This document shows positions 18,151 through 28,218 of a stretch of DNA of 64,000 bases, one piece after another. The translations under genes and the position numbers were made by a program. The DNA is taken from positions 188,375 to 252,374 of the forward strand of contig NZ_JARKMS010000001.1 of assembly GCF_029350945.1 (NCBI RefSeq), read 5' to 3'. Below the pieces are notes generated by a model. It made no database searches and was not told the DNA's origin. It was given only the letters and a program-made list of their open reading frames with translations. This DNA is from Maribacter huludaoensis. GTDB lineage: Bacteria; Bacteroidota; Bacteroidia; Flavobacteriales; Flavobacteriaceae. The number at the start of each line of letters is the position of its first letter. The first letter of the stretch is position 1.

Positions 18151-18915
18151 TTACAACTCTATTTCATTAAACCCTTTTGGAATTGAATATGGAAAGTTAA
18201 CTTTTCCGTTCAATTCTAAATTCTTAAACTCAAGGTCTATCGTATTATCCTTATCCTTACTAATAGCCTTTACCATAATCTCATTTGGCAAAATTTCTTT
18301 ATCTATACTTTGATAATTTTTATAGGCTATTTTCAACAATCGCTTATCGGCGGGTTGAGAAAGCTGTTGCAATGCCATTTTAAAATTTTTAGGCTCTATT
18401 TGAAACAAGGTTTTGTACAAAGTACCTTGCTGCTTTGGGGTAAGCTTATAGGCATCTTCAGAAATACCAATATTATATTTTTCTTCTCTTAAATCTACTA
18501 TTGCCTGTCCGGTCAATAGATTTTGTAAAATTGAAAAGTCTACCTCGGTCCCTAACAAATCACTTAAATAGGAAAAATCGCCATCAAAATATTCGTTTTC
18601 CAATTTGTTGTAAAACGATACCCTATCTGGAGTAATATATGCCTTAACAATACCTAAGGGTGCGCTCATCCAAATAGCTTTATCCTTTTCCATTCGTAAA
18701 CTGACGGAAACACCTTGAGAAGATTCACCATCAGAATAGTTAATTTTTACCCTCCCTGCCAATGTTTTAAAACCGGCTTCATTTTGGTAATGCGCTTTTA
18801 TAACCGATTTAGAGGACAATTTAGCATCTACTGTACCACCGGAAATTACCTTTGTACTTTTACAAGATGCGGTAAAAACAATAACTACCAGCAGTAAAAC
18901 ATATTTTATCTTCAT
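18151..18915 (-). CDS. DUF4292 family lipoprotein
   Basis: 254 residues from the ATG at 18915 (a start at 18924 adds three residues). The lipoprotein signal is MKIKYVLLLVVIVFTASC. The body matches DUF4292 as I recall it, a periplasmic family with a LolA/LolB-like beta-rich fold seen in Bacteroidota. Supporting segments are RVKINYSDGESSQGVSVSLR, WMSAPLGIVKAYITPDRVSF and the hydrophobic end NFPYSIPKGFNEIEL. It sits between the TPR protein and the EnvC-like protein in a tight leftward run, so an outer-membrane biogenesis role is plausible but unproven. Confidence 0.75.
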   Translation of the reverse strand: MKIKYVLLLVVIVFTASCKSTKVISGGTVDAKLSSKSVIKAHYQNEAGFKTLAGRVKINYSDGESSQGVSVSLRMEKDKAIWMSAPLGIVKAYITPDRVSFYNKLENEYFDGDFSYLSDLLGTEVDFSILQNLLTGQAIVDLREEKYNIGISEDAYKLTPKQQGTLYKTLFQIEPKNFKMALQQLSQPADKRLLKIAYKNYQSIDKEILPNEIMVKAISKDKDNTIDLEFKNLELNGKVNFPYSIPKGFNEIEL

Positions 18916-18945
18916 TGTATCCAAAAACTTCGTTATCTAAAATGC

Positions 18946-19878
18946 CTATTTAATTTTACTAAGGTACATATTTGCTTTAGAGGTATTATTGATTGCCGTA
19001 AATGCATTTGCCAATTCTATATAAATGGCATTCTCTAAAGGCCTATCATCAATAAGATAATCTAAAGCTGCTTCTAAAATTTCTATAGCGTCATTATGCT
19101 TTAAGTTTTTATTTAATGCTGTACCGTTTGCATAATAAAAATAAGGCTGAGAGGGAAAACGTTCTATAGCCTCTTCAGTTGTAGCAAGCAATTTAACATT
19201 GTCACTGGCTGATGCCAACAGACTTTCAATTTTAGCTGTATAGCCCTCTACATTATTTAATTCTTTTGAAGCAATAACATTGTTGGGCTTTATACCGGGA
19301 ACCAACTTCTTTTGTTGATGCGCAATGGAGTCATTTATTTTACGCTCAAGGTATTCCTGTTTTTTGGAAGTTTTAATTCCCTTCAACATTGCCTTAGCGG
19401 TAAGGTAATCTTCATTTAGATAATAGATTTCCGCCAAATTTCCTCTAAGTGCAACATTACTCCACGGTAAATTTCCCTTTACCTCTTCAATGGCAGATTT
19501 ATTGGCATCTACTACATCAACCAAAGTTTCTGCATACCAATAATTCTCTGGCTCACCATTAAGCGCCTCCAGTGCATACTCTTGAGCAAGTATCAGTTGC
19601 TTATCATATAAATGAAATTTGGCAAGTTCAAAAGAAACAACGGTATTTTGAGGCTGCAGACGTTTGCATTCTAAAAAATAGGTGATGGCACGGTCATAAT
19701 TTCTAATGCCCATTTGCTTTAAGCCCTCAAAAAAATTTTCTTGAAAAGCATCTGAGTATTCTTCCAGAAAAACCTCTGAGCTTTGTTCAACTTCCAATTC
19801 TTGATTTTCTTGCGCATGTATGAATTTCGGTGTAACTAAAACACCGAAAAGAAAGCCCAAAAAAGTCAATTTATTCAT
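18946..19878 (-). CDS. Secreted tetratricopeptide-repeat protein
   Basis: 310 residues with a signal peptide (MNKLTFLGFLFGVLVTPKFIHAQ). Several TPR-like helical pairs are visible (FFEGLKQMGIRNYDRAITYF, YYANGTALNKNLKHNDAIE). It is a probable periplasmic scaffold. It lies between dut and the DUF4292 gene in a consistent leftward order, a context common in Flavobacteriia. Partners are unknown. Confidence 0.75.
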   Translation of the reverse strand: MNKLTFLGFLFGVLVTPKFIHAQENQELEVEQSSEVFLEEYSDAFQENFFEGLKQMGIRNYDRAITYFLECKRLQPQNTVVSFELAKFHLYDKQLILAQEYALEALNGEPENYWYAETLVDVVDANKSAIEEVKGNLPWSNVALRGNLAEIYYLNEDYLTAKAMLKGIKTSKKQEYLERKINDSIAHQQKKLVPGIKPNNVIASKELNNVEGYTAKIESLLASASDNVKLLATTEEAIERFPSQPYFYYANGTALNKNLKHNDAIEILEAALDYLIDDRPLENAIYIELANAFTAINNTSKANMYLSKIK

Positions 19879-19893
19879 CTTTTAACTATAAAA

Positions 19894-20328
19894 CTACTTG
19901 ACACCCGTACTACCAAAACCGCCTTCGCCCCTGGCAGTTTCAGACAAACTATCAACTGGGTTCCACTCCGCACGCTCATGTTTTGCAATAACTAATTGCG
20001 CTATACGTTCACCATTTTCCACTATAAAATCTTCACTACCCAGGTTGATTAAAATTACACCCACTTCACCTCTATAATCAGCATCTACTGTACCGGGAGC
20101 ATTAAGTACGGTTACTCCTTTCTTTGCGGCCAGACCGCTTCTTGGTCTTACTTGAGCTTCAACACCTACGGGTAATTCAATGAAAAGACCCGTTGGTATT
20201 ATTGCTCTGCCCATAGGCTGAAGAACTATAGGTTCCGTAAGGTTTGCCCTCAAATCCATACCAGCAGATGCATTTGTTTCGTAATGCGGCAAATCATGGG
20301 CTGACTTATTAATAATTTTTATGTTCAT
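19894..20328 (-). CDS. dut: dUTP diphosphatase
   Basis: 144-residue trimeric enzyme converting dUTP to dUMP and pyrophosphate, which keeps uracil out of DNA and supplies dTMP synthesis. All five motifs are present, including [34 protein letters not shown] and the Gly-rich C-terminal arm GEGGFGSTG. Its ATG overlaps the stop of the flippase gene by four bases, implying translational coupling. Confidence 0.97.
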   Translation of the reverse strand: MNIKIINKSAHDLPHYETNASAGMDLRANLTEPIVLQPMGRAIIPTGLFIELPVGVEAQVRPRSGLAAKKGVTVLNAPGTVDADYRGEVGVILINLGSEDFIVENGERIAQLVIAKHERAEWNPVDSLSETARGEGGFGSTGVK

Positions 20329-21782
20329 CTGTTTAAAAATAGTTTTTTAAGATTCTCAAACTCCAGTTTATAGACCAAGCCCAAGAACAAAATTAATAAC
20401 GGTATACCAACAAATAGGTTTCTATCAAAAATGTAAAATGAAAGAATAGAAAACAAGACGGAAATTCCTAAATAAAAGATAATTTTTCTAAAGTTATATG
20501 GAATAGGATAATACATACGCCCAAAATAAAAGGAAAGCAACATCATGGTTCCGTAAGCCATTAACGTGGCTACTGCCGATGCCATGTACCCAAAATACGG
20601 AATGAAAATTAAATTGACAATGATGGTCAAAACGGCACCGATCATTGATATATAGGCTCCAAATTTGGTGCGATCCGTAACTTTATACCAAACGGAAAGG
20701 TTATGGTAAATTCCTAAGAAGAAAGCGGCCAACAAAATTAACGGTACTACTGGCATGGCCTCCCAATAAGCTTCATCGCGCACAAAGAGCACTTTTAAGA
20801 CATCAGAAAAAACAATTACCGCTAGTAAAATAATACTTCCCAGTACCACAAAATAATTCGTTATTTGGGCATATGCCTTTTGAGGGTACTTGGTATCCGA
20901 GTGGCTAAAAAAGAAAGGTTCAATACCCATTCTAAACGCAGTAATAAACAATGTCATGAACACTGCCAACTTTACGCAAGCACCATATTTACCCACTTCT
21001 TCACTAGCTATTTCAACTGGTAAAATTTTCTCGAGCAAGATTTTATCCAATACTTCATTAACGGTAAATGCAATACCTGCCACCATTACCGGCATGGCGT
21101 ATTTTATCATACGTTTCCAAATATCGACATCAAAGACATAAGGTCTTCTTAGATATACCCGTAACATTAGCATAAGGGTAACGGCACTTGATACAAGATT
21201 TGAAATTAAAATATACAAAATCTCATAATCCGGTTTATATATTGAAGCTAGAAAACCATCACTGTCCATTGCAATTTTTGGCAGTAATAGTAAGAAAAAG
21301 GAGTTGAGCCCTAAGTTCAAAACTACATTGATCAATTTAATTATGGCAAAGCGCATAGGTCTTTCATTGGCCCTTAACCATGCAAAAGGTATGATGACCA
21401 AAGCATCCAAAGCTAAAATCCAAAAGACATAACCAATATATTCTATTGATATTTCCAGAAAATTTGATAGTGGAGACTTAAACAAAAATCCAACAATCAT
21501 AAATATCAATGTGGAGCCTAAAATGGACAATAAAGAAGTGGAAACAACCCTTTTCTTATTTTCAGAATCCTTGTAAAATCTAAAAAAAGCAGTTTCCATA
21601 CCATATGCCAAAAAAATATTGAATATGGCAAAATATGCATAAATCACCACCACCTGCCCATAAGAACTTGGCAACATAACACCCGTATAAATGGGCACTA
21701 GTATGACATTAAGCATCCTAGGCAAGACAGTTGCCAAGCCATAGATCGCAGTTTGTTTAAAAAGTTTTTTGAGTGGATTCAA
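20325..21782 (-). CDS. Polysaccharide/oligosaccharide flippase (Wzx-like, MOP superfamily)
   Basis: 485-residue inner-membrane protein with about 14 predicted helices, beginning [21 protein letters not shown], typical of polysaccharide biosynthesis exporters. It presumably flips a lipid-linked oligosaccharide across the inner membrane. No glycan gene cluster adjoins it; it is the first gene of a run with dut and the TPR protein, an order often seen in Flavobacteriia. The exact lipid-linked substrate cannot be inferred. Confidence 0.88.
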   Translation of the reverse strand: MNPLKKLFKQTAIYGLATVLPRMLNVILVPIYTGVMLPSSYGQVVVIYAYFAIFNIFLAYGMETAFFRFYKDSENKKRVVSTSLLSILGSTLIFMIVGFLFKSPLSNFLEISIEYIGYVFWILALDALVIIPFAWLRANERPMRFAIIKLINVVLNLGLNSFFLLLLPKIAMDSDGFLASIYKPDYEILYILISNLVSSAVTLMLMLRVYLRRPYVFDVDIWKRMIKYAMPVMVAGIAFTVNEVLDKILLEKILPVEIASEEVGKYGACVKLAVFMTLFITAFRMGIEPFFFSHSDTKYPQKAYAQITNYFVVLGSIILLAVIVFSDVLKVLFVRDEAYWEAMPVVPLILLAAFFLGIYHNLSVWYKVTDRTKFGAYISMIGAVLTIIVNLIFIPYFGYMASAVATLMAYGTMMLLSFYFGRMYYPIPYNFRKIIFYLGISVLFSILSFYIFDRNLFVGIPLLILFLGLVYKLEFENLKKLFLNR

Positions 21783-21896
21783 GCACTATACGTTCAAGTG
21801 ATAAAAGTACCTATTAAAAGCCTAGTTACAAAGTTAGTTTTTGGGTGCGCCCTTATAAATTAATGGTTGCTTTTGTTTTATACCCTCTACCTTGGT

Positions 21897-22274
21897 TTAT
21901 TTTGTTTCACCATTTTCAAGATAACTAACAATTGCTTCATCGATTTTTAATGAAAAACTCTTTGTTTCCGACGATTCTGGACTATTATCGGGCATTCTAA
22001 CAACGATCACCTTGTTATCTTCAATAGTATCCATAAAAGCTTTTACTTGTTTACCCCTAAAATAAACTTCACCTACCTTAATCTCAGAATTATCCATTAA
22101 GGATACGGGAATTCTTAATTCAATACCGGAACCACTTTCCTCTCTTCCACCAATGTACTGTTGGTAAGTAGCTTTCCCTATTTCAAAAGGTATTTCTGTC
22201 TGTAAATTTTTCTGAGAAGTACAGCTTGTTAGACAAAGGCAAAAAAGTAAAAAACAACTATTTAAATATTTCAT
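21897..22274 (-). CDS. Putative lipoprotein of unknown function
   Basis: 125 residues starting MKYLNSCFLLFCLCLTSC, a clear lipoprotein signal. In-frame ATGs at 22283 and 22328 would place it behind extra residues. The short beta-rich body is not a family I recognise. It ends the leftward unit of hydrolase, ECF sigma factor and membrane protein, and so may belong to that regulon. Confidence 0.6.
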   Translation of the reverse strand: MKYLNSCFLLFCLCLTSCTSQKNLQTEIPFEIGKATYQQYIGGREESGSGIELRIPVSLMDNSEIKVGEVYFRGKQVKAFMDTIEDNKVIVVRMPDNSPESSETKSFSLKIDEAIVSYLENGETK

Positions 22275-22353
22275 TGAAACCATATTATTCTTATAAAGAT
22301 ATGAAGTAATATGGGTATAATTGGTCATTTAACATTGCTATCATAAATAACCA

Positions 22354-22914
22354 TTAATCCTGTATTTGTAATTGTTTCAATTTACCAAGTTCGTTTTTAA
22401 CTTGTTTATACATAAAAAAACAAAAAATTATTAGTAACACAATTGCCGAGAACAATATATAAAGATAAAATCCATGAGATAACGTAGCTTTAAATTGCGG
22501 TAATAAAATTACAAATCCAATAACGTAGGTTACCAATGCTATAGGGGTAATTAAATAATGGGTATATTTTCTGAAACTATAATAGTTGGTTAAATCACTT
22601 TTAAAAGTACTGGAATCCTTATTAAAATTTATTCTCCTCAATTTCTTTAAACTAAATAATTCAACAGCAATTCTTATTACTAAACTACCGATCATTAAGC
22701 CGATACCAAGCATGAATGTAGCACTCTTATATCCTGATACGTATATTAAGAAAGAAACCAATATTATAATAGTAAGCGTTAAAACTATATTACCGGTTTT
22801 TTGCTTGTTCTCTATAGATTTTACATTTTTTAAAAGCGTTTGAAACCCATCTTCGGTTGCAGATACCTTTGTTTGGTTCTGCCATTTATTTTGCAATTCC
22901 TTAAAATTATCCAT
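22354..22914 (-). CDS. Four-helix membrane protein, candidate regulator of the adjacent ECF sigma factor
   Basis: 186 residues: a soluble N-terminus of about 40 (FKELQNKWQNQTKV), then about four membrane helices in two pairs separated by a polar loop (near 42-85 and 118-175), and a charged C-terminal end. It overlaps the sigma gene by 8 bases. Soluble head plus membrane body and coupling to the sigma gene suggest an anti-sigma role; no known anti-sigma domain was recognised. Confidence 0.6.
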   Translation of the reverse strand: MDNFKELQNKWQNQTKVSATEDGFQTLLKNVKSIENKQKTGNIVLTLTIIILVSFLIYVSGYKSATFMLGIGLMIGSLVIRIAVELFSLKKLRRINFNKDSSTFKSDLTNYYSFRKYTHYLITPIALVTYVIGFVILLPQFKATLSHGFYLYILFSAIVLLIIFCFFMYKQVKNELGKLKQLQIQD

Positions 22915-23401
22915 TGTTTACACATTTTGTAAGTTGTTGTTTTATTCTATGTACCCTAGTCCTGATAGCTTCATGCTTAATCCCGATTATTTCCGAAATT
23001 TCCAGTTGAGGCAATCCTTCCAGTTCCAATAAAATAATTGCCTTATTAGTACTGTTCAAGCTATTGATACATGAATACAATTGAATTAACATTTCTTCTT
23101 TCTCAACAGAAATATCATCACTATTACTAACCTGAAGACTTTCAATTTGAAGTTCCCTGTCCTTTTTACGTTCCCGCTTTATTTCGGCTAAGCAAGTATT
23201 TACACAAATACGGTATATCCAAGTACCTATTGCGCTTTCATTTCTAAATTGGTCTAAATTTTGCCAAATTTTTATAAAAGTTTCCTGAACCAAATCTTTA
23301 GCTAGAGACTCGTTACCCCCAGTATACCCCATGCATAATCGCATTACTTTAGGGTAATTTTCATCATATATCTTCTGATATGTGTTTTCTTTGTTACCCA
23401 T
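22907..23401 (-). CDS. ECF-type RNA polymerase sigma factor
   Basis: 164 residues with sigma region 2 (KVMRLCMGYTGGNESLAKDL, VQETFIKIWQNLDQFRNES) and region 4 (LLELEGLPQLEISEIIGI, HEAIRTRVHRIKQQL). It shares one base with the stop codon of the upstream hydrolase gene (TAATG) and overlaps the next gene by 8 bases, so three genes are translationally coupled. The signal it answers is unknown. Confidence 0.9.
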   Translation of the reverse strand: MGNKENTYQKIYDENYPKVMRLCMGYTGGNESLAKDLVQETFIKIWQNLDQFRNESAIGTWIYRICVNTCLAEIKRERKKDRELQIESLQVSNSDDISVEKEEMLIQLYSCINSLNSTNKAIILLELEGLPQLEISEIIGIKHEAIRTRVHRIKQQLTKCVNNG

Positions 23402-24243
23402 TAGTCGTTCAACGCAGTTTTAACATTCTCAATAAACCATTGTGGTTGGTCATACATGATAAAGTGAGATGCCCCATTAGCAAATTCAATGCTATATTCA
23501 TTAAGCGCTTTATATTGTAGTTCATAAGTAGATTTGGCCATTTCTAAACCATGAGGTTCCGTAGCGGCAAGTATTGTAACCGGCGTATTAATCTCAGCCA
23601 AATCTTCTCTTAAATCTAACTTTAACAAATCGGTATAACCATAAACATAAGTTTCTCGGTCAGCTATTGTCATCCAATCTTTAATTTTTTCTTGATGTAC
23701 CTTTTCTTTGGTCATACCATTAGCCATTTGAGTTGCCATAGCTTCAAAATCGTTTGCATTCATTGCCAGTACTTGTTTGTTATATGGCGAATCATATACT
23801 ATATAATCACTTTTAAAGTTAGGCATCATCAATGCACCCGTTGACGGTAATGCATCTGCAATAATCAATTCCTTATAAAATTCACTTTCAGTAGCCATCC
23901 AAAGTGCTAGTGCGCCACCTAGACTATGACCCAGTAAAGTAGGGTTCTCTAATTTATTTTCTGATATATATTTCACAACTCCTTCTTTTATTTTGGGAAG
24001 CCAAGGTTTTTCAATAGCAGGTACATCTCCAAAGCCGGCAAATGTAAATACATGACATTCGTAATCTTTTGCTAGCTCTGCAACTGTAGCGTCCCAAACA
24101 TCACCTGTACATGCAAAGCCTGGAAATAAAAGTATTGGTTCGCCTTTACCAATTACTATAACTTTAAAAGGATAGTCTTGTGCAGTTGTTGAAAGAGAGG
24201 AAATAATAAATAATGAGAATACTAAAAGTTGAATTGTTTTCAT
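23401..24243 (-). CDS. Secreted alpha/beta hydrolase
   Basis: 280 residues from the ATG at 24243 (an upstream GTG at 24267 is less likely). It starts with signal peptide MKTIQLLVFSLFIISSLSTTAQ. The oxyanion region ILLFPGFACTGDVWD, nucleophile elbow GHSLGGALALW and late histidine GASHFIMYDQP define the triad fold. A periplasmic esterase or similar is likely; the substrate is unknown. It is the first gene of the coupled sigma-factor unit. Confidence 0.85.
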   Translation of the reverse strand: MKTIQLLVFSLFIISSLSTTAQDYPFKVIVIGKGEPILLFPGFACTGDVWDATVAELAKDYECHVFTFAGFGDVPAIEKPWLPKIKEGVVKYISENKLENPTLLGHSLGGALALWMATESEFYKELIIADALPSTGALMMPNFKSDYIVYDSPYNKQVLAMNANDFEAMATQMANGMTKEKVHQEKIKDWMTIADRETYVYGYTDLLKLDLREDLAEINTPVTILAATEPHGLEMAKSTYELQYKALNEYSIEFANGASHFIMYDQPQWFIENVKTALND

Positions 24244-24317
24244 CGAAAGAGTTTTTTGTTTGTTCACCCTTTAGATTCAAATTTTAAAAAATGTTACCTT
24301 TTTATTTGAAAAAAATA

Positions 24318-25538
24318 TTATTCCGGCTCTACATCCATTCTTTTTATGGCTGTGGATGCTAAAATAAAAGCCGCTAAAAGAAATAAAGCTGCCAAAGCAT
24401 ATGGTGCGCCAGGAAAGTAAATGGACGCCTCTGGGCGGATAAAATAATAAAATACGGGTGCGAAGATAAACTGACCCAAAATTGCCGTTATACTTACCAA
24501 ACCGGTTATAGATCCTTGCAATATTCCCTGCTCTTTTTCAGAAACCTGATTAGAAATAACCCCTTGTACGGTTGGACCAGCAATTCCTCCCAATGCGTAC
24601 GGGATCAAAAATGCATAAAGCATCCAAGGTTCTTTGGCAAATGCAAATAGAAACATACCCACTGTCCAAAGTAAAAAACCAAATGTAATTACTTTACGCT
24701 TTCCAAATTTCGTTACAATTTTCCCAACTAGATAGCCCTGTACAATAGCAACAAGTAGACCAACTACCATAAGAGATAATCCTATTTGTTTCGGATTCCA
24801 ATCATAACGTTCAATGCCATAATACGACCATGTAGATGGCAAAGCTTGCCCTGCAAGGTTTGCCAAAAAGAATGCAGAAATCAGTAATAAGATACCCTTA
24901 TAATTACGCAAAGCGAATAAAGAAACCCCAGGAATCATCTTTGAAAAGTTGATTTGCCTTCTATTCTCCGGAGTCAAAGATTCAGGCACAAAGAAATAAC
25001 CAAAAAGGAAATTTGCAAATGTTAGGCCTGCAGCAATATAAAATGGGAGTCTAATATCTATCTCTCCGAAAAATCCACCAATACCGGGACCTATTATAAA
25101 TCCTATTCCGAATGCGGCTCCTATTAAACCAAAGTTCTTTGCCTTATTCTCTTTGGTGCTTACATCAGCTATATATGCAGAAGCAACGGTAAAACTAGCT
25201 CCGGTTATTCCCGCTAAAAAACGACCTAGAAACAACCAGGTGATTGTGGGTGCCCAGGCATGAATTAAGTAATCTATACTTAAACCTAAAAGCGCCAAAA
25301 GTAATATAGGTCTTCTACCATATCTGTCCGAAATTTCACCCAATACCGGTGAAAATAGAAATTGCATACCCGCAAAAGCGGTCGTTAGCCACATACCGTA
25401 GATAATTGCCATGTGATTGCCCTCGCCTGTTAACTCCATAATCAAATCGGGAATTATCGGTAAGATGATACCTATACCTATAACATCCACTAAGATGGTA
25501 ATGAAAATAAAAAGTAACGCGGTTTTCTTAGATTTCAT
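24318..25538 (-). CDS. MFS drug exporter of the TetA (TCR) type
   Basis: 406-residue inner-membrane transporter with about 12 helices. ATG at 25538 (MKSKKTALLFIFITILVDVIG) is chosen over an upstream in-frame start that gives an odd hydrophobic leader. The MFS motif A GEISDRYGRRPILLL lies near residue 67 and the motif C-like GPGIGGFFGEIDIRLPFY near 145. It resembles TetA-like tetracycline:proton antiporters, a group that is common in Bacteroidota and often not linked to resistance. Confidence 0.85.
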   Translation of the reverse strand: MKSKKTALLFIFITILVDVIGIGIILPIIPDLIMELTGEGNHMAIIYGMWLTTAFAGMQFLFSPVLGEISDRYGRRPILLLALLGLSIDYLIHAWAPTITWLFLGRFLAGITGASFTVASAYIADVSTKENKAKNFGLIGAAFGIGFIIGPGIGGFFGEIDIRLPFYIAAGLTFANFLFGYFFVPESLTPENRRQINFSKMIPGVSLFALRNYKGILLLISAFFLANLAGQALPSTWSYYGIERYDWNPKQIGLSLMVVGLLVAIVQGYLVGKIVTKFGKRKVITFGFLLWTVGMFLFAFAKEPWMLYAFLIPYALGGIAGPTVQGVISNQVSEKEQGILQGSITGLVSITAILGQFIFAPVFYYFIRPEASIYFPGAPYALAALFLLAAFILASTAIKRMDVEPE

Positions 25539-25587
25539 GGTCAAGACAAAAGTCGGGTAAAAAAAGGAAAATAAATGGAATAAAAAC

Positions 25588-25615
25588 AAAAACCCCACTG
25601 GAGAGTGGGGTTTTT
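25588..25615 (-). terminator. Terminator of the porW-atp run, after atpG
   Basis: Perfect 12-base stem AAAAACCCCACT / AGTGGGGTTTTT around a GGAG loop, 60 bases past the atpG stop. It has T-runs on both strands and lies before the MFS gene start, so it separates the two units. Confidence 0.9.
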
Positions 25616-25675
25616 ATATATAGTTAAAAGCGTATTAAGCTTAGACAACAAGAAGTCATCTATATATGAACATTT

Positions 25676-26536
25676 TTAATTGTTCAATGCCTCTGCACCA
25701 CCAACGATTTCTAAAATTTCATTGGTAATAGCTGCCTGTCTAGCTTTGTTATATGTTAATTTTAATTGATCGCGCATTTCTGTTGCGTTATCAGTTGCTT
25801 TGTGCATTGCCGTCATACGTGCACCGTGTTCACTAGCAAAAGAATCTCTAATACCTTTGTACAATTGTGTTTTTAAGGACTTAGGAATCAACTGTTCTAT
25901 GATTTCAACTTTTGATGGTTCAAAAGTATAATCGGCACTCGCAGTTTCTTCAACTTCTAACGGAACAATTGGCAAAAACTGTTCTGTCATAACAATTTGA
26001 GTAGCCGCATTTTTGAACTTATTGTAAACAATTTCAATACGATCATATTCACCATCGGTAAAAAGGGCCATTAAACTTTCAGCAATTTCAGCAACATTGT
26101 CAAAAGTTAAATCGTCATAAACCTCACTATAATTAGCAATCACCTTATAACGCTTCTCCAAATAATCATTGGCTTTTTTACCAACTGCAACGAAATCTAC
26201 TTGTTTACCAGCGTAAACATTTTCGACCAGATGAGTTGACTGCTTTAAAATATTGGTATTAAAAGCACCACAAAGACCTCTATTAGAAGTAACTGAAACG
26301 ACCAACACTTTATTGACCACACGATTATCTGCATAAACGCTACCAGAATCACCTTCCAAACTAGCGCTCAAATTCTGCAATAGTTCAGTAAGCTTATCGG
26401 CATAAGGTCTCATAGCAGTAATAGCATCTTGTGCTTTTTTCAATTTTGCAGCAGATACCATTTTCATAGCACTGGTAATCTGCATCGTTGAAGAAACCGA
26501 TGAAATCCTATTACGTATTTCCTTTAAATTTGCCAT
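25676..26536 (-). CDS. atpG: ATP synthase F1 subunit gamma
   Basis: 286-residue central-stalk subunit that rotates inside the alpha3-beta3 ring. The N-terminal helix MANLKEIRNRISSVSSTMQI and C-terminal helix TDNATEMRDQLKLTYNKARQ are conserved. It ends the operon; atpD and atpC do not follow, in line with a separate atpDC locus in Bacteroidota. A 16-base-pair inverted repeat and a heptamer array lie between atpA and this gene. Confidence 0.97.
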   Translation of the reverse strand: MANLKEIRNRISSVSSTMQITSAMKMVSAAKLKKAQDAITAMRPYADKLTELLQNLSASLEGDSGSVYADNRVVNKVLVVSVTSNRGLCGAFNTNILKQSTHLVENVYAGKQVDFVAVGKKANDYLEKRYKVIANYSEVYDDLTFDNVAEIAESLMALFTDGEYDRIEIVYNKFKNAATQIVMTEQFLPIVPLEVEETASADYTFEPSKVEIIEQLIPKSLKTQLYKGIRDSFASEHGARMTAMHKATDNATEMRDQLKLTYNKARQAAITNEILEIVGGAEALNN

Positions 26537-26550
26537 TTTTTTCGGTATTT

Positions 26551-26589
26551 AGTAAATAGTACAAAGCAATAATCTTTGTACTATTTACT
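26551..26589 (-). repeat. Perfect 16-bp inverted repeat between atpA and atpG
   Basis: AGTAAATAGTACAAAG at 26551-26566 and CTTTGTACTATTTACT at 26574-26589 pair without mismatch around a 7-base loop. The stem includes the distal part of the heptamer array. It has no G-C-rich core followed by a T-run beyond the weak AT-rich flanks, so a processing or stability element is as likely as a terminator. Confidence 0.85.
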
Positions 26590-26606
26590 CAGTACTCAGT
26601 ACTTTT
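26579..26606. repeat. Heptamer array, four TACTNNN units, after atpA
   Basis: Units TACTATT, TACTCAG, TACTCAG, TACTTTT on the + strand, preceded by CTTTG. The array starts 5 bases after the atpA stop codon when read on the coding strand. The same layout occurs at 36517-36544. Confidence 0.8.
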
Positions 26607-26611
26607 TAAAC

Positions 26612-28189
26612 TTATTTATATTTCGCTGAAAGCTCTTTACAAACAGAAGTCAACGTATCTGTAACCTCATCGGTTAATTTACCAGACTTCAATGTATCCA
26701 GAACACCTCTATGCTTAGCATTCAAGAACTCTAGGTAATCACGTTCAAATTCTTTTACTTTTTCAACCGGCACGTCTCTTAACAAGTTCTTAGAACCTGC
26801 ATAGATAATGGCAACTTGATCTTCAACAGTATAAGGATCGTTCTGTGCTTGCTTTAATATCTCAACATTTCTACGTCCTTTTTCAATTACGTTCAACGTA
26901 GCCGCATCCAAATCTGAACCGAATTTAGCAAAGGCTTCCAATTCACGGAACTGAGCTTGATCTAATTTCAATGTACCAGATACTTTCTTCATTGATTTAA
27001 TCTGAGCGTTACCACCAACACGAGATACAGAAATACCAACGTTAATTGCAGGTCTTACACCTTGGTTGAATAAATCTTGCTCTAAGAATATCTGTCCGTC
27101 AGTAATAGAAATTACGTTGGTTGGGATATAAGCAGAAACGTCACCCGCTTGTGTTTCAATAATAGGTAATGCCGTTAAAGAACCTCCACCTTTCACCATT
27201 GGTTTTAACACCTCTGGCAAATCGTTCATTTCTTTTGCGATATCATCATCATTGATAACTTTTGCAGCACGCTCCAATAATCTAGAGTGTAGGTAGAAAA
27301 CGTCACCTGGGTAAGCCTCACGTCCTGGTGGTCTTCTTAACAAAAGAGACACCTCACGGTAAGCAACCGCTTGTTTAGATAAATCATCATATATAATTAA
27401 TGCAGGACGACCTGTATCACGGAAATATTCTCCAATAGATGCTCCGGTAAACGGTGCATATACTTGCATTGGCGCAGGATCAGATGCATTTGCAGCTACA
27501 ATGGTAGTATATGCCATTGCACCTTTATCTTCCAATACTTGAGCGATACCGGCAACGGTAGATGCTTTCTGACCTATGGCAACATAGATACAGTAAACAG
27601 GCTCACCAGCATCATAAAACTCTTTTTGATTCAAAATGGTATCGATACAAACTGTAGTCTTACCAGTTTGACGGTCACCAATAACAAGTTCTCTCTGCCC
27701 TCTACCAACTGGAATCATCGCATCAATTGCTTTAATACCTGATTGCATTGGCTCAGTTACAGGTTCTCTGTAGATTACCCCTGGAGCTTTACGCTCTAAA
27801 GGCATTTCATAAGTATCACCAGAAATAGGTCCTTTACCGTCAATAGGGTTACCTAAAGTATCCACTACACGACCAACAATACCTTCACCAACTTTTACAG
27901 AAGCAATACGTTGTGTACGTTTAACCGTATCACCTTCACCAACTGATTTAGAAGGTCCTAAAAGAACGACACCAACGTTATCTTCTTCAAGGTTAAGAAC
28001 GATACCCTCAAGTCCGCCTTCGAACTCAACCAATTCTCCATATTGAGCGTTCGCTAATCCGTAGATTCTTGCGATACCATCACCAACTTGTAATACAGTA
28101 CCTACTTCGTCTAAAGTAGCGGTAGCATCAAATCCTGATAATTGTTTCTTTAAAATTGCTGATACTTCAGCGGCTTTTACTCCTGCCAT
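26612..28189 (-). CDS. atpA: ATP synthase F1 subunit alpha
   Basis: 525-residue nucleotide-binding, non-catalytic F1 subunit. Walker [11 protein letters not shown] is near residue 172 and the signature [14 protein letters not shown] lies around 380. It starts 29 bases after the stop of an unknown secreted-protein gene that interrupts the usual atpH-atpA junction. Full length and intact. Confidence 0.98.
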   Translation of the reverse strand: MAGVKAAEVSAILKKQLSGFDATATLDEVGTVLQVGDGIARIYGLANAQYGELVEFEGGLEGIVLNLEEDNVGVVLLGPSKSVGEGDTVKRTQRIASVKVGEGIVGRVVDTLGNPIDGKGPISGDTYEMPLERKAPGVIYREPVTEPMQSGIKAIDAMIPVGRGQRELVIGDRQTGKTTVCIDTILNQKEFYDAGEPVYCIYVAIGQKASTVAGIAQVLEDKGAMAYTTIVAANASDPAPMQVYAPFTGASIGEYFRDTGRPALIIYDDLSKQAVAYREVSLLLRRPPGREAYPGDVFYLHSRLLERAAKVINDDDIAKEMNDLPEVLKPMVKGGGSLTALPIIETQAGDVSAYIPTNVISITDGQIFLEQDLFNQGVRPAINVGISVSRVGGNAQIKSMKKVSGTLKLDQAQFRELEAFAKFGSDLDAATLNVIEKGRRNVEILKQAQNDPYTVEDQVAIIYAGSKNLLRDVPVEKVKEFERDYLEFLNAKHRGVLDTLKSGKLTDEVTDTLTSVCKELSAKYK

Positions 28190-28218
28190 ATCTTACTTAT
28201 TATTTTACTGTAATATTT

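Noticed and set aside
24318-25538. Calling the MFS protein a tetracycline-resistance determinant
   Set aside because: Sequence resemblance to the TetA group is shared by many chromosomal exporters of unknown substrate; no mobile element or regulator adjoins it.
24318-25598. Start of the MFS gene at 25598
   Set aside because: That start adds a hydrophobic leader overlapping the atp terminator hairpin; the ATG at 25538 gives the normal family N-terminus.
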